A DNA stretch of 64,000 nt from NCBI RefSeq assembly GCF_900105595.1, contig NZ_LT629784.1:1674001-1738000 (forward strand), read 5' to 3'. The number at the start of each line of letters is the position of its first letter. Position 1 is the first letter of the stretch. Source of the stretch: Stappia sp. ES.058 (GTDB lineage: Bacteria; Pseudomonadota; Alphaproteobacteria; Rhizobiales; Stappiaceae). A program made the translations under genes and the position numbers. Under the pieces are notes generated by a model, which saw only the letters and a program-made list of their open reading frames with translations, was not told the DNA's origin and did no database searches. Positions 27,000 to 37,315 of the stretch are shown here, piece after piece.

Positions 27000-29081
27000 T
27001 CACTCGGCAGCCTCCGCCGCCCTTGGCCTGATAACCGGCTCCATCTGTTCCAGCTCCGCGATTTCGAGATGGCACAGTATCTTGTGATCGCTCGCAAATG
27101 TCCGCAGTGGCGGCACATCCCGGTCGCACACACCCGGCATCATGTAGGCGCAGCGGGTGGAAAACGGGCACCCCTTCGGCGGATTGGCCGGCGACGGGAT
27201 CTCGCCCTTGAGCACGATGTTGCGCTTCTCGATCCGCGTATCCGCGATCGGAACGGCGGCCAGCAACGCCTCGGTATAGGGGTGATAGGGTGGCGCGAAG
27301 ATCTCGTCCGTCGTCCCCTGCTCCATGATCTGCCCGAGATACATCACCACGATCCGGTCGGCGAGATAGCGAACCACCGACAGGTCGTGGCTGATGAACA
27401 GCATGGTCGTGCGGTTGTCGCGCTGGATATCCATCAAAAGTTCGGTGACAGCCGCCTGTACGGAAACGTCGAGCGCCGAAACAGGCTCGTCGGCAATCAC
27501 CACCTTCGGATTTCCGGCGAATGCGCGGGCGATTCCCACGCGCTGCTTCTGTCCGCCGGAGAGCTGGCGTGGCTTGCGCTTGGCGAAATCACGCGGCAAC
27601 TTCACCGTGTCGAGCAGACGATAGATGATCTCGTTGACCTCGTCGTCTCCCTTGGCAACTCCGAATTTGCGGATTACGCGGCCGATCTGACCGCCGATGG
27701 TATGCGAGGGGTTCAGCGTATCGAACGGGTTCTGAAAGACCATCTGCAGCTTGGAGATCGTTTCGCGGTCCCGCCTGTCGACCGGCAGATCGCCAAGCTC
27801 GACATCTCCGAGCATGATCTTGCCGTCGGTGGCATCCTCCAGCCCCATGAGCACCTTGGCGAAGGTCGACTTTCCGCATCCCGATTCCCCGACGATGGCG
27901 ACCGTTTCCGCCTCGCGCGCCGTGAAGGTCAGCTTCTCGTTCGCCTTCACCGTGCGTGGCGGGCCGCTCAGGAAGGCCAACCCGCTGGAATCGATTGTGT
28001 AATGCTTGGTCATCTCTTCGACCGAGAGCACGATATTCCCGGCCGGGACGGGGTCCCTGGCCTCCCCCTTGGGAAGGTCCCGGTCCCAGTCGATTTCCTG
28101 AAAACGCTCGCAGCGCACCTTGTGATCGTCATCGCCCGGAACGGAGTGCATCTTCAACTTGCCGACATCGCACGTCCCGTCGCGAAAGAAGCTGCAGCGC
28201 GGTCCAAAGTTGCATCCCTCGGGGCGTTCATGCGGCAGCGGAAGCTGGCCCGGAATGGCAACCAGCGGCTGCGCGTTCTTGTCGGCTCCAGGCAGCGGGA
28301 TCGATCCGAACAGCCCGCGCGTATAGGGATGGCGCATTTCGTCGAAGACATCGTGAATGTCTCCGACCTCGACCGCCTCGCCCGAATACATCACCGTCAG
28401 CCGGTCACAGGTCTCCAGGATCAGGCCGAGATTGTGCGAGATGTAGATCATCGAGGTCCCGAACTCGTCGGAAATCTCGTTGATCAGATCGACGATCCCC
28501 GCCTCGACCGTGACGTCGAGCGCGGTTGTCGGCTCGTCCAAAAGCAGCAGGCGCGGGTTGGACAGCAGCGCCATGGCGATCACCACCCGCTGCTGCTGGC
28601 CGCCCGAGATCTGGTGCGGATAGGCTTTCAGGATCCGTTCCGGGTCGGGCAGCCGCACCTTGGCGAGCATTTCGGCTGCACGTGCCATCGCCGCGTCCTG
28701 CGAGATGCCCTCATGATAGATCGGCACCTCGGCAAGCTGTTCGCCGATCAGCATCGACGGATTGAGCGAGGCCATCGGCTCCTGATAGACCATGGCGATC
28801 TTGGAGCCGCGAATATGCCGGAGCTCTTCCGCGCTCATGGTGCGCATGTCGCGCCCCTCGAACAGGATCTCGCCTCCGACGATGGCGCCGTTCTTGCCCA
28901 TGTACTGCATGATCGCAAGCGCAACCGTCGACTTGCCGCAGCCAGATTCTCCGACGATGCCATGGGCTTCGCCCGGCATGAGTTTGAGGTTGAAGTCGAC
29001 AACGGCCGGGATCTCGCCCGCGCGGGTATAGTAGGAGATGCAAAGGTTCCGGCACTCCAGAACCGGGGTCTGGTCGTTCAT
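27000..29081 (-). CDS. Fused peptide ABC transporter ATPase (DppD-DppF type)
   Basis: This 693-residue protein has two complete ATP-binding domains of the oligopeptide/dipeptide type in one chain. Domain 1 has Walker [10 protein letters not shown] near residue 44, signature ISGGQQQR and Walker B LLLLDEP. Domain 2 begins near 350 with GESGCGKST near 395, signature LSGGQKQR and VVIADEP. Each is followed by the oligopeptide-specific C-terminal extension (HPYTRGL and HPYTEALL) with cysteine-rich PxGCxFxxRC motifs that can hold an iron-sulfur cluster. It powers the permeases encoded directly upstream. AAGGA seven bases upstream supports the start. Confidence 0.95.
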   Translation of the reverse strand: MNDQTPVLECRNLCISYYTRAGEIPAVVDFNLKLMPGEAHGIVGESGCGKSTVALAIMQYMGKNGAIVGGEILFEGRDMRTMSAEELRHIRGSKIAMVYQEPMASLNPSMLIGEQLAEVPIYHEGISQDAAMARAAEMLAKVRLPDPERILKAYPHQISGGQQQRVVIAMALLSNPRLLLLDEPTTALDVTVEAGIVDLINEISDEFGTSMIYISHNLGLILETCDRLTVMYSGEAVEVGDIHDVFDEMRHPYTRGLFGSIPLPGADKNAQPLVAIPGQLPLPHERPEGCNFGPRCSFFRDGTCDVGKLKMHSVPGDDDHKVRCERFQEIDWDRDLPKGEARDPVPAGNIVLSVEEMTKHYTIDSSGLAFLSGPPRTVKANEKLTFTAREAETVAIVGESGCGKSTFAKVLMGLEDATDGKIMLGDVELGDLPVDRRDRETISKLQMVFQNPFDTLNPSHTIGGQIGRVIRKFGVAKGDDEVNEIIYRLLDTVKLPRDFAKRKPRQLSGGQKQRVGIARAFAGNPKVVIADEPVSALDVSVQAAVTELLMDIQRDNRTTMLFISHDLSVVRYLADRIVVMYLGQIMEQGTTDEIFAPPYHPYTEALLAAVPIADTRIEKRNIVLKGEIPSPANPPKGCPFSTRCAYMMPGVCDRDVPPLRTFASDHKILCHLEIAELEQMEPVIRPRAAEAAE

Positions 29082-29093
29082 GACGGGTCCTTC

Positions 29094-30113
29094 TCAGTCG
29101 CGCAGGCTCATTTCCCGAAGGCCGTCGGCCATCAGGTTGAAGCCGAGAATGAGGCTCGACACGGCAAGTGCCGGCACGAGCAGCATGTAGGAGAACTTCC
29201 AAAGCATCGCCGTCTTGGCGCTTTCGCGGATCATCAGCCCCCAGTCGGGATCGGGCGGCTGAAGCCCGAGCCCCAGGAACGTCAGCGTGGTGATCGCGAC
29301 GGTCGTGTAGCCAAGGCGAAGACACGCATCGACGATGATCGGCCCGCGCACGTTGGGCAGGAGCTCGAAGATCATGATGTAGAGCGGATGCTCGCCGCGC
29401 GTCTGCGCCGCGAAGACATAATCCCGCGTCTTGATGTCGAGCGCGAGGCCGCGAACGATGCGCATGATCGCCGGCGCCGAGGCGAAGGTGACCGCGACCA
29501 CGATGTTGAACCCGGATGGGCCGAGATAGTTCAGGATCACGATGAACAGAACCATCACCGGAAAGGACAAAAGCACATTGGCGAAGAAGGAGATCACCTC
29601 GTCCCACCAGCCCGAAAGATACCCCGATATCAGACCGAACAAGGCCCCGACGACATAGGCCACCATCGTCGCGCTGACGCCCCACACGATCACCCGCTGG
29701 CAACCCCAGATGACGCGAGACAGCATGTCCCGCCCCTTGAAATCCGTGCCGAGCCAAAAGAACACGTCGCGCTTTTCGGAAAAGGGCGTAACGAACGGCG
29801 CGATCGGCTTGTTCGGGTCGAGCAACGGCAGATAGGGCGCGGACACTGCCGCAAGCAGCCAGAAGAAGACGAGGCTCAGGCCGATCACCGCCACCCAGCT
29901 TTCGCGAAAGGCCCGGACGCCGAGCACGTAGAGCAACAGGGTTGCCGGGACCGCAGGCAGCAGGACCGTGTCGGCATAGCCGTCCATCGCTCCGCCGAAC
30001 ATCACATAGACCGTGAGTGGCACCCACATCAAAAGGGCCAGAACGACGAGCGATTTGGGCCGCGATAGGCGGTCGAGCACGGACGGGCCGGCCTCGATTT
30101 CGGTCACAGCCAT
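29094..30113 (-). CDS. Peptide ABC transporter permease, DppC type
   Basis: This 339-residue inner-membrane permease has about six transmembrane helices, preceded by a longer than usual N-terminal part with two extra hydrophobic segments (about residues 20-75). LGTDFKGRDMLSRVIWG near 128 is the DppC-type opening of the core, and the EAA-type coupling loop falls in TRGEHPLYIMIFELLPN near 233. It pairs with the DppB-type permease encoded upstream and is followed by the ATPase gene after 12 bases. The start at 30113 was chosen as the ATG before the first hydrophobic part, with GGGAGA about ten bases upstream. Confidence 0.93.
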   Translation of the reverse strand: MAVTEIEAGPSVLDRLSRPKSLVVLALLMWVPLTVYVMFGGAMDGYADTVLLPAVPATLLLYVLGVRAFRESWVAVIGLSLVFFWLLAAVSAPYLPLLDPNKPIAPFVTPFSEKRDVFFWLGTDFKGRDMLSRVIWGCQRVIVWGVSATMVAYVVGALFGLISGYLSGWWDEVISFFANVLLSFPVMVLFIVILNYLGPSGFNIVVAVTFASAPAIMRIVRGLALDIKTRDYVFAAQTRGEHPLYIMIFELLPNVRGPIIVDACLRLGYTTVAITTLTFLGLGLQPPDPDWGLMIRESAKTAMLWKFSYMLLVPALAVSSLILGFNLMADGLREMSLRD

Positions 30114-30132
30114 GACGTTTTGTCTCCCGGCC

Positions 30133-31083
30133 TCATGCGAAGCGAATGCGCGGATTGAGGAATGTGTAGCCGATGTCGGAAATGATCTGCGACGCGACGG
30201 CAACGGCGACCGCCACCAGCGTACAGGCCTGCACGACTTCGACGTCGGGGAAGAGTGCGGCCTCCAGAAGCAGCTTGCCGAACCCGTCATATTCGAAAAA
30301 GACTTCCACCACCACGACGCCGGAGAGCAGCCAGTTGAGCTGCAACACGATCAGCGTGAACGGCGCGATGAGCGCGTTGCGCAACGCATGGCGCATCACC
30401 ACGCGCCGGTAGGGAAGGCCCTTCAGCACCGCGGTGCGAATGTACTGGGAGGTCATCACCTCCGCCATCGAGGCCCGCGTCATGCGCGCCACATAGCCGA
30501 AGTCGTAGATCACCAGCGTCAGGACCGGCAGCACCAGTTCACGAAAGTCGAAACCGCCGATCATGGCCGACTTGACCGGCAGCCAGCCAAGCCCGAGCCC
30601 GAAAACGATGGTCAGCAGAATGGCACTGGCGATTTCCGGAATACTGGTGGTGAAGACCGATATGAAGGAAATCGTGCGATCCTGGACGGATCCCTCCTTC
30701 ATGCCGGCAAGTACCCCCAGAACGAGCGACAGCGGGATCATCAGCGCGAAAACGAAAAACGCCAGAATGCCCGTGTTCGCAAGCCGGTCCAGCAACAGCG
30801 GCCCGACCGCGCGGTTCTTCTCAAAGGAAAAGCCCAGATCGCCTGTCAGGATGTTGCCGACCCAGTTGGCGTAGCGCTGGTAGAAGGGGACATCCAGCCC
30901 GCGATCGGCAAGCCAGGTCTGATAACTGTCCTCGGTGAGCGCGGATACCGCGAACCCGCCCAGTTCCTGCACAGCGAGCCGCTTCTTGAACTCAGGAGAG
31001 TCAAAGATCGCAAAGAGCAGCAGTGACGAGACCGCCATGATCAGAATCATCTGAACGAGGCGTCTCAGAACGAGTATCAGCAT
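30133..31083 (-). CDS. Peptide ABC transporter permease, DppB type
   Basis: This is a 316-residue inner-membrane permease with six helices. The N-terminal helix is followed by a periplasmic loop with RGLDVPFYQRYANWVGNILTGDLG-like residues (about 68-91) that are typical of DppB/OppB. The coupling loop with RHALRNALIAPFT near 238-250 follows. The ATG at 31083 is preferred over an in-frame TTG at 31104. The stop is 19 bases upstream of the DppC-type gene. The binding protein gene 123 bases upstream (31206-32896) belongs to the same operon but is frameshifted. Confidence 0.93.
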   Translation of the reverse strand: MLILVLRRLVQMILIMAVSSLLLFAIFDSPEFKKRLAVQELGGFAVSALTEDSYQTWLADRGLDVPFYQRYANWVGNILTGDLGFSFEKNRAVGPLLLDRLANTGILAFFVFALMIPLSLVLGVLAGMKEGSVQDRTISFISVFTTSIPEIASAILLTIVFGLGLGWLPVKSAMIGGFDFRELVLPVLTLVIYDFGYVARMTRASMAEVMTSQYIRTAVLKGLPYRRVVMRHALRNALIAPFTLIVLQLNWLLSGVVVVEVFFEYDGFGKLLLEAALFPDVEVVQACTLVAVAVAVASQIISDIGYTFLNPRIRFA

Positions 31084-31205
31084 AAGTGCCCACCATATCC
31101 GCAATCACGCCCCGAATGACCTTGCGCGACGCCGCCCCCCGACCTCAGGGGCCTGAACAGAAACCGCGCGAATCCCGCTCACGGGAATCGCGCGGCGGAC
31201 CTGTT

Positions 31206-32896
31206 TCAGCTCATCCAGACCTTGTTGAACTGATGATACTGGGTCGGGTGTGCCGGATAGTCGTGCACCGACGTGGACGCCATGCAGTAGATCGGACGCC
31301 AGATCGGCAGCACCATCACGGCGGCGTCCTGCAGAATCGCCGAGGCCTTGGCGAGCAGACCCTTGCGCTCTTCAACGTCGAGCGTCGCTTCCGCGGCGTC
31401 GAGCGCCGTGTCGAACTCCGGCGAGGCAAAACCGGACTCGTTCCACGGCACGCCCGACCGGTAGCCGAGCGACATTACCATCGTGCCGAGCGGACGGTGC
31501 GTCCAGGCGGTGGCTCCAAACGGCGTCTGGGTCCAGATCTCCCAGTATTTTGAAGCCGGAATAACATTGATGTTCAACGTGATGCCCGCGTCCTGAAGCT
31601 GGTCACGCATGGCCTCCGCGACCGTCTGGTGCCAGGGGCCATCGGTGTTGCCGACATCAATGGTGACCGTGATGCCATCGGGATAGCCCGCTTCGGCGAG
31701 AAGAGCCCTGGCACCTTCAACGTCACGACTGATGGGCGGCAGCGCCTGGTAATCGGGATGCACCGGCGCGACATGATAGTTCTCGCCGACATCGCCGCCT
31801 TCCGGATAGACCAGCGGTTTGATCGTGGCGTTGTCGACCGCCATGAGGATGGCCTTGCGAACGCGCGCGTCGTCGAAGGGCTTGGCATCGACCCGCATCC
31901 GGCAACACAGCGTCTGTGCGGTGCGCGCGGCGATGATGTTGCCCTCGATGGCCTTGGCCAGTTCCATCTGCTCGACGCCGAAGTCGTAGATGGCATCCAC
32001 GCTTTGACCGGCAAAGGCGGTCAGCTGGTTATCGGCATCGAAATTGTAGTAGTGGATCTCGTCAAGGAAGACCTTGCCGCCCCAATACTCGAAGGGCTGC
32101 CCACCTGCCTCGGTCACACGCTTCAGGATGCAGCGATCACTCACGACATTCTCGGTGATGGTGAACGCGCCCGTGCCGTTCAGCGCGTTGTCCAGCGGCG
32201 GTGTGAAGCCGCGATGCACGATCGCTGTGGGGTAATTGTACATGTCCTCCGGGAAGGACAGCACCGGCTTCGTCAGGTTGAAGCGGATCGTGTGATCGTC
32301 GACCACCTCGATGGATCCGTCGACCAGCTGCTTTTTGCCGTCCACTTCCTCGACCATGGCGGATATCGAGGACAGTCCGATATTCGAAGACCCGATCTCC
32401 GGGTTTGTCCAGCGCTCGAAATTGAATTTCACGTCCTCGGTGGTGAAGTCATCGCCATTGTGCCACTTCACGCCCTTGCGCAGGTAAAAGGTCCAGGTCT
32501 TGAGGTCGTCAGAGGCTTCCCAGCCTTCCGCCAGCATCGGGCGTGTGACGTTGTCCGGGCCGGTCATCGCCAGATACTCAAGCATGTGACGCGCCTGATT
32601 GGAGGCCTGTGTCCAGGAGAACGTCGCCGGATCGTCGATCTTTTGAACCTGCATCGCGACCTTCAGGATTCCGCCCGACTTCGCGTTCGCGTCATCGGGG
32701 GGAACGGAAGGTTTGCTGCGTCCTGCGCAACCGCGGGGTTCGGCAGGCCCGCCATGGCATAGGCCGATCCGGCCCCGACGCCAAGAAGGGCTGCAAAGCG
32801 GACGAATTCGCGGCGGTTGAGCTTTCCGCTTTCCATCTCGCGGCGTGCTTCTGCGACTTTCGGATGAAGCTTTTTCGAAGTGTCTTTGTTCGACAT
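31206..32896 (-). pseudogene. Peptide ABC transporter substrate-binding protein, split by a frameshift
   Basis: Two overlapping frames together encode a 563-residue family 5 solute-binding protein. The first part (32896 to about 32700) has a twin-arginine signal, NRREFVRFAALLGVGAG at about residues 28-44, ending with AVAQDA. The second part, from about 32700 to 31206, carries the binding-protein core, with WTFYLRKGVKWHNGDDFT and NGTGAFTITENV. The frames join at a run of six G on the plus strand (32697-32702). A seventh would restore one frame, and the total length then divides by three. It may be a sequencing slip, a true loss, or slippage-dependent expression. It heads the permease operon. 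Confidence 0.85.
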
Positions 32897-33879
32897 TGGC
32901 ACTGTCTTCCCTCAAATTTTCAGTCACACGGGCATTGTCCGAACCGGACGCCCGCTCTTTCTGCCGGTCTCGCATGATCGCCGGGCAAACCGGGACAAAC
33001 CGCGAAAACCAGGATGGAGGCTGTTTCAGCGACTGCCCCTCAATATCCTCATGAGAAGACAATGATAGCGGTTGCAGATCCAAAGCCCAACACAGTTTTT
33101 CAGCGAAACGAACTCACCCGCCCGGAAACACCACAGCGATACATACGCATTCACCCATCACGAATATTTTTGCGTATCATGTTTGTATTGCACCGACCCG
33201 CCCACTCCTCTTCAGGTGTGAAAATCGGGTGACGGATCACACAGTTTCAAAATTTCATAGTGGGAAAATTGGCCTCGAATACTTCCGGCTTTCGCGAACT
33301 TCGGAAAACGTCAACCCGCCGTCACGGATCTGCAAAAATAACCAGACGCGCCCGGGTTGCTTCAAGAACACGCGCAAATCCGCCTTGAACGCTGCGAGAT
33401 CGACGACTTTCAACGCCAAGCCGGTCGCGCCCTGCGCTCGCCGGCGAACGGCACGGTACACCATCCGAGCCAGTCAAAACGATGATCGACAGCAGTTTCG
33501 CGGAGTATTGCAGGCGCAACCGTCCCGGCCAAATGCACAGGAAAAAGTCGGGACAGATTATGTTTGCTTTGAAACCCAGGCGGTTGAAAGCCCGCGCAGG
33601 CCTGAAGAGCCCGAACAACAGGTCGGTCAGCCACGTGCAGTCGGGGTGACGGCCGCGCCGGCCCAACGAACTGGCCGCGTCGACCTGGCTCGGCGTTGAG
33701 AAGTTGATTGCCTGCCACGTCAGAGACAACAAAAATCACCCTAATTCAATATATGAAAAAATCCAATTAAAATATTGTTATAATTATTATATATGAAATA
33801 TCTATCGTTTGCGCTCAAGCCGTCCGGCCCGACTTTTTTATAAAGGAATCTCTGCAACCAACTGACATAAATCTTCAAT
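32897..33879. other. Gene-poor stretch of about 1 kb
   Basis: No convincing gene was found on either strand. Open frames of up to about 150 codons exist, but they give low-complexity or arginine-rich peptides without recognisable domains or ribosome binding sites. The left end should hold the promoter of the peptide transporter operon. The right end has an AT-rich patch, with 10 G or C of 70 bases at 33731-33800, just before the LysR gene's 3' end. It may be decayed DNA. Confidence 0.5.
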
Positions 33880-34773
33880 TTAAACGGATGTCAGATCGCG
33901 AAAGCATTCCACGACATGTTCGGCAAAGGCATCCGTTGCTTTCCCGGCCTTGTCGCCTTCCTTGAGGATCAAATGATAATCGCCGATCTCCGGCAGACCG
34001 TGGCGTTCATCCAGACGCTGCAGCGGGGGCGCGATCACGCTGGCGGGAAAAGGCGCCACAGCCAGGTCGGCCAGCAGGGCGGCTTCCTGCCCGGCACTGT
34101 GAAAGCTCTGATAGGCAATGCGGTAGGGATGCTCTGATTTGTCGAGAGCGATCCGCGCCGCCTTGCGCCAGGGGCATCCCGAGATGGAAAACGCGAGCGG
34201 CAACGGGTCACGACTGTAGGCAACGCCGCCCTCGAGCCCGGCCCAGGCGAGCGGCTCGGTATGGACGATCTCGCCGCCACGCGCGAGATCGCTGTCGGTG
34301 CGGGCCGTGTAGAGGATCAGGTCGAGTTGGCGCTCCTTGAGCTTCTGGAGCAAATGCGGACTGCCATCGAGATGCACATCCACATTCACGCCAGGATGTG
34401 ACCTTGCAAATCGCGTCAGGATGTTGGGCAGAAACCGGGTTCCGAAATCCGATGGCGCCCCGAAACGAACCTCGCCTTCGATCTCCGGCGAGCGAAACAG
34501 CGCAACCGCCTCGGCATTGAGCATCAGGATCCGCCTTGCGTATCCAATCAGCGCCTCGCCCTCCGCGGTCAGGCGAACGGCGCGGCCCTCGCGCGCAAAC
34601 AGGGAAACGCCAAGGATGGTTTCCAGTTTCTTTATTTGCATTGACACAGCTGAAGGGGTTCGACCAACAACTTCGGAAGCCCTTGAAAAGCTTCCTGTTT
34701 CCGAGATTAGCAGAAACGTTCGATAAAGGTCGGTCTCGATCAGCGGCGTGCCTTTTCCCGGCACGATATCCAC
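33880..34773 (-). CDS. LysR-family transcriptional regulator
   Basis: This 297-residue LysR regulator has the N-terminal winged helix-turn-helix at about residues 14-72, with SFSRASEVVGRTPSAVSMQIKKLE (positions 28-51). The substrate-binding domain follows from about 95 with GEVRFGAPSDFG. The pattern resembles the LrhA-like branch. The start is a GTG at 34773, selected because GGAGG (plus-strand 34780-34784) lies six bases upstream. It is divergent from the 67-residue small protein gene at 34927, and a GACCTA/TAGGTC inverted pair (34808-34813, 34841-34846) lies between them, so that gene is a plausible target. Confidence 0.93.
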   Translation of the reverse strand: MDIVPGKGTPLIETDLYRTFLLISETGSFSRASEVVGRTPSAVSMQIKKLETILGVSLFAREGRAVRLTAEGEALIGYARRILMLNAEAVALFRSPEIEGEVRFGAPSDFGTRFLPNILTRFARSHPGVNVDVHLDGSPHLLQKLKERQLDLILYTARTDSDLARGGEIVHTEPLAWAGLEGGVAYSRDPLPLAFSISGCPWRKAARIALDKSEHPYRIAYQSFHSAGQEAALLADLAVAPFPASVIAPPLQRLDERHGLPEIGDYHLILKEGDKAGKATDAFAEHVVECFRDLTSV

Positions 34774-34926
34774 AACTGGCCTCCATATGGCTCACATCAA
34801 TCAGATTGACCTAACACATAAGATCTTTTTGTTTGATTGATAGGTCGAATACGCACATATCCCGTGTATCGCAACCGGCCGAGGGCTGGTGCGTGGCCCG
34901 AAAAAACGAGCACTCAGGAGAGCGCA

Positions 34927-35130
34927 ATGTCCTATCTGACCAAAGTCCTCGGCAATGCTTTTGGCGTTGCTTCCCGCGTCCACCCCCTTCATGTCGCAGA
35001 CAAGGATCCGCGTACGCTGTCCGATCTCGGCTTTGCCGGCGATGACGCCAACCGCGCCCGCTTCGGCTCGTTCCGTTTCGGTGAGCCGGGCGCCTCGCAG
35101 GCCGCCCGCCTCGGGGTCAACGGCCGCTAG
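34927..35130 (+). CDS. Small basic protein of unknown function (67 residues)
   Basis: This is a short protein with an excellent ribosome binding site (AGGAG at 34916-34920, six bases before the ATG) and a strong terminator directly after it, so it is very likely expressed. It starts MSYLTKVLGNAFGVASR and has DPRTLSDLGFAGDDANRARFG in the middle, loosely reminiscent of DUF1127 small proteins (LSDLGL) but not clearly one. It has no signal peptide or membrane helix and ends in LGVNGR. It is divergent from the LysR regulator. Such small proteins in rhizobia often act in phosphate or RNA metabolism, but I cannot assign a role here. Confidence 0.7.
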   Translation: MSYLTKVLGNAFGVASRVHPLHVADKDPRTLSDLGFAGDDANRARFGSFRFGEPGASQAARLGVNGR

Positions 35131-35165
35131 CCAGCCCTCTCAAAGGGCCCAACTGCTATAGAAAG

Positions 35166-35196
35166 ACCGCCGGGCGACGCCGCCCGGCGGTTTTTT
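35166..35196 (+). terminator. Intrinsic terminator after the small protein gene
   Basis: A ten-base-pair GC stem (35167-35176 with 35181-35190, loop 35177-35180) is followed by six T residues. On the minus strand the same hairpin lies just after the xylB stop and is followed by a weaker T-rich stretch, so it may serve both converging genes. Confidence 0.92.
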
Positions 35197-35214
35197 GATT
35201 TGTCGTGTGCACGC

Positions 35215-36666
35215 TCAATCCGGCAAAGCCGCAAGCATCGGATAAAGTGCGCGATAGCGTTCTTGCGCGGCCGCATAGGCCGAAATACCCTTGTCCTTTG
35301 GTCGAAATGCAGCAGTGATCGGCGGCCTCGGAAAGGACGCCTTGGTAACCGCCGCCCGAGCAAGCCTCGCCGCCCCAACTGCCGCACCGAAATCACCATG
35401 CGCCGGGCGGTCAATCTCACACGCCAGAACATCCGTCAGGATCGACAGCCAAAGGTCGGAGCGGGCACCGCCACCGATAGCCGTGAGACGACTGATCCGC
35501 GTCCCGGCCTGCTCCAGCGCATCCTTGCAATCACGCAGTCCAAAGGCAATGCCCTCCAGAACGGCAAGCGCAAGATCCGCCCTGCCGACACCGCGCTCAA
35601 GCCCGATAAAGGCACCGCGCGCAGCCGGGTCATTGTGCGGCGTTCTCTCTCCCGACAAATAGGGAAGGAAAACAACCGGAGACGGCCCCGGCCGTTCGTG
35701 CCGCAGGTGGTCGGCTTCCGCAACCAGCGTGGCGGCATCGCTGCCTGTGAGTCCGGCCAGCCATTCGAGACTGTCACTCGCCGCCAGCATGACCCCCATC
35801 TGATGCCACATGCCCGGCAGCGCATGCGCAAAGGCATGCACCGCCCCTGGCGCATGAGGACGATATCCATCGGTGGCGGCGAAGAGCACACCGGACGTGC
35901 CGAGCGACAAAAAGGCGTCTCCTTGAGAAATCACGCCGAGCGCGCAGGCGCTTGCCGCATTGTCGCCTGCCCCTCCCGCAACGACGGGGGATCCCGACAG
36001 CCCCCAGCGATGACAAAGCTCGCGCCTAACCGTGCCCGACACCTCCGTTCCCTCGACAAGGGAAGGCATCTGCGCCGACGACAGGCCGCAGGCGTCCAGG
36101 AGGTCATGTGACCAGGCCCGCTTCCCGACATCGAGCCACAGCGTCCCGGACGCATCCGACATGTCGGAGACGGCTTCGCCCGTCAGCAACAGCCGGATGT
36201 AATCCTTGGGCAGAAGAACCCGTGCGATCCGTTCAAACACCTCCGGTTCATGCTTGCGCACCCACTCCAGCTTGGGCGCGGTGAAACCCGGCATGACAAG
36301 ATTGCCGCCAATGCCGCGAAAGTCGGCCCGACCTTCAAGCTCGGCGCATTCCTCTTGCGAGCGCCCGTCGTTCCAAAGGATCGCGGGTCGCAAGACGTCA
36401 TTGGCCGCATCAAGCAGGGTCGCGCCATGCATTTGTCCGGACAGGCCAATGCCCGTCACCTCCTCCATTTTAACCGGATGAGACCCGCACAGCGTGTCAA
36501 GTGTCGCACAGACCGCATGCCACCAGTCGCGCGGGTCCTGCTCCGACCAGCCGGGGCGAGGGCGCGAAAGCACAAGGCGCTCACTGGCGGAGACGACAAC
36601 GTCCCCAGCCTCGCCGGTGAGCACCGTCTTGACGCCGGATGTCCCGATGTCGATCCCGAGATGCAT
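35215..36666 (-). CDS. xylB: Xylulokinase
   Basis: This 483-residue FGGY-family sugar kinase has the N-terminal phosphate motif GIDIGTSGVK, SGQMHGATLLD with WNDGRS near 84-112, GAGDNAASA near 232 and GGGARSDLW near 395, as in xylulokinases. It phosphorylates D-xylulose to xylulose 5-phosphate for the pentose phosphate pathway. The start at 36666 follows a purine-rich GGGAAGGG. No xylose isomerase or transport genes are next to it in the window; the LysR gene is separated by the small protein gene. arfB follows on the same strand upstream. Confidence 0.93.
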   Translation of the reverse strand: MHLGIDIGTSGVKTVLTGEAGDVVVSASERLVLSRPRPGWSEQDPRDWWHAVCATLDTLCGSHPVKMEEVTGIGLSGQMHGATLLDAANDVLRPAILWNDGRSQEECAELEGRADFRGIGGNLVMPGFTAPKLEWVRKHEPEVFERIARVLLPKDYIRLLLTGEAVSDMSDASGTLWLDVGKRAWSHDLLDACGLSSAQMPSLVEGTEVSGTVRRELCHRWGLSGSPVVAGGAGDNAASACALGVISQGDAFLSLGTSGVLFAATDGYRPHAPGAVHAFAHALPGMWHQMGVMLAASDSLEWLAGLTGSDAATLVAEADHLRHERPGPSPVVFLPYLSGERTPHNDPAARGAFIGLERGVGRADLALAVLEGIAFGLRDCKDALEQAGTRISRLTAIGGGARSDLWLSILTDVLACEIDRPAHGDFGAAVGAARLARAAVTKASFPRPPITAAFRPKDKGISAYAAAQERYRALYPMLAALPD

Positions 36667-36707
36667 GCCCGTGCCCTTCCCGGTTACGGCCACCCTTCGC
36701 GGCCCCG

Positions 36708-37145
36708 TCAGTCGATGGCGGTCGACCGCAGCTTCTTGGTCGCGCCGCGTTGCTTTTTTGCCTTCAGCCGCCGCTCCTTCGACCCTTTGGTCGGACGTGT
36801 CGCCTTGCGCGGTTTGGGACGCTCGAACGCCTTGCGCACAAGCGCCGCAAGGCGCTGCATCGCATCCTCACGATTGCGCTCCTGGCTTCTGAACCGGTCA
36901 GACTGAATCAGGATTTCGCCGGAGAGCGTCAGCCTGCTGCCCGCCAGCCTCGCAAGCCGTCGTTTCACGTCGTCCGGCAGGCTGGTGTTTTCCGAGAATT
37001 GAAAACGCAACTGAACCGCGCTTGCGACCTTGTTGACATTCTGTCCTCCCGGGCCGGACGCCCGGATGAAGCTCTCGGAAAGCTCGCTTGCGGGAATGAT
37101 GTAACCGCGCCCGACATCGAGCCCGTCTTGTCGTCCTTCACTCAT
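36708..37145 (-). CDS. arfB: Ribosome-rescue peptidyl-tRNA hydrolase ArfB
   Basis: This 145-residue release-factor-like protein has the catalytic GGQ in ASGPGGQNVNKV (about residues 28-39) and a basic C-terminal tail full of lysine and arginine (RPKPRKATRPTKGSKERRLKA, cited as positions 109-129). ArfB (YaeJ/ICT1) enters the A site of stalled ribosomes and releases the peptide. The start at 37145 is the ATG before the conserved body. It lies upstream of xylB on the same strand and divergent from mazG. Confidence 0.93.
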   Translation of the reverse strand: MSEGRQDGLDVGRGYIIPASELSESFIRASGPGGQNVNKVASAVQLRFQFSENTSLPDDVKRRLARLAGSRLTLSGEILIQSDRFRSQERNREDAMQRLAALVRKAFERPKPRKATRPTKGSKERRLKAKKQRGATKKLRSTAID

Positions 37146-37315
37146 GTGACCTGTTTCGCATGACCGGACCCGACATGCCATAACTCCCGTCAAGAAACTG
37201 GCACGCCGCCGCCGTCATCTGCGACACAGTGGAAAAGGCGGACGGCAGAGACTTTTTTCTGAAGCGCGCGGGTGCTAGATCGAAGGAACCTCCACGACGA
37301 GCCACAGGTATTTTC

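Noticed and set aside
26949..30068. Very long open frame on the plus strand opposite the peptide transporter ATPase and permease genes
   Set aside because: It gives low-complexity charged protein, is antisense to clear ABC transporter genes, and is the usual by-product of high GC content.
33255..33464. 69-codon minus-strand frame in the same region
   Set aside because: It has a somewhat protein-like sequence but no start signals and no known family; not enough for a gene call.
33229..33699. 156-codon frame on the plus strand in the gene-poor region
   Set aside because: Translation is arginine-, proline- and glutamine-rich without domain, ribosome binding site or terminator; listed only as part of a gene-poor stretch.
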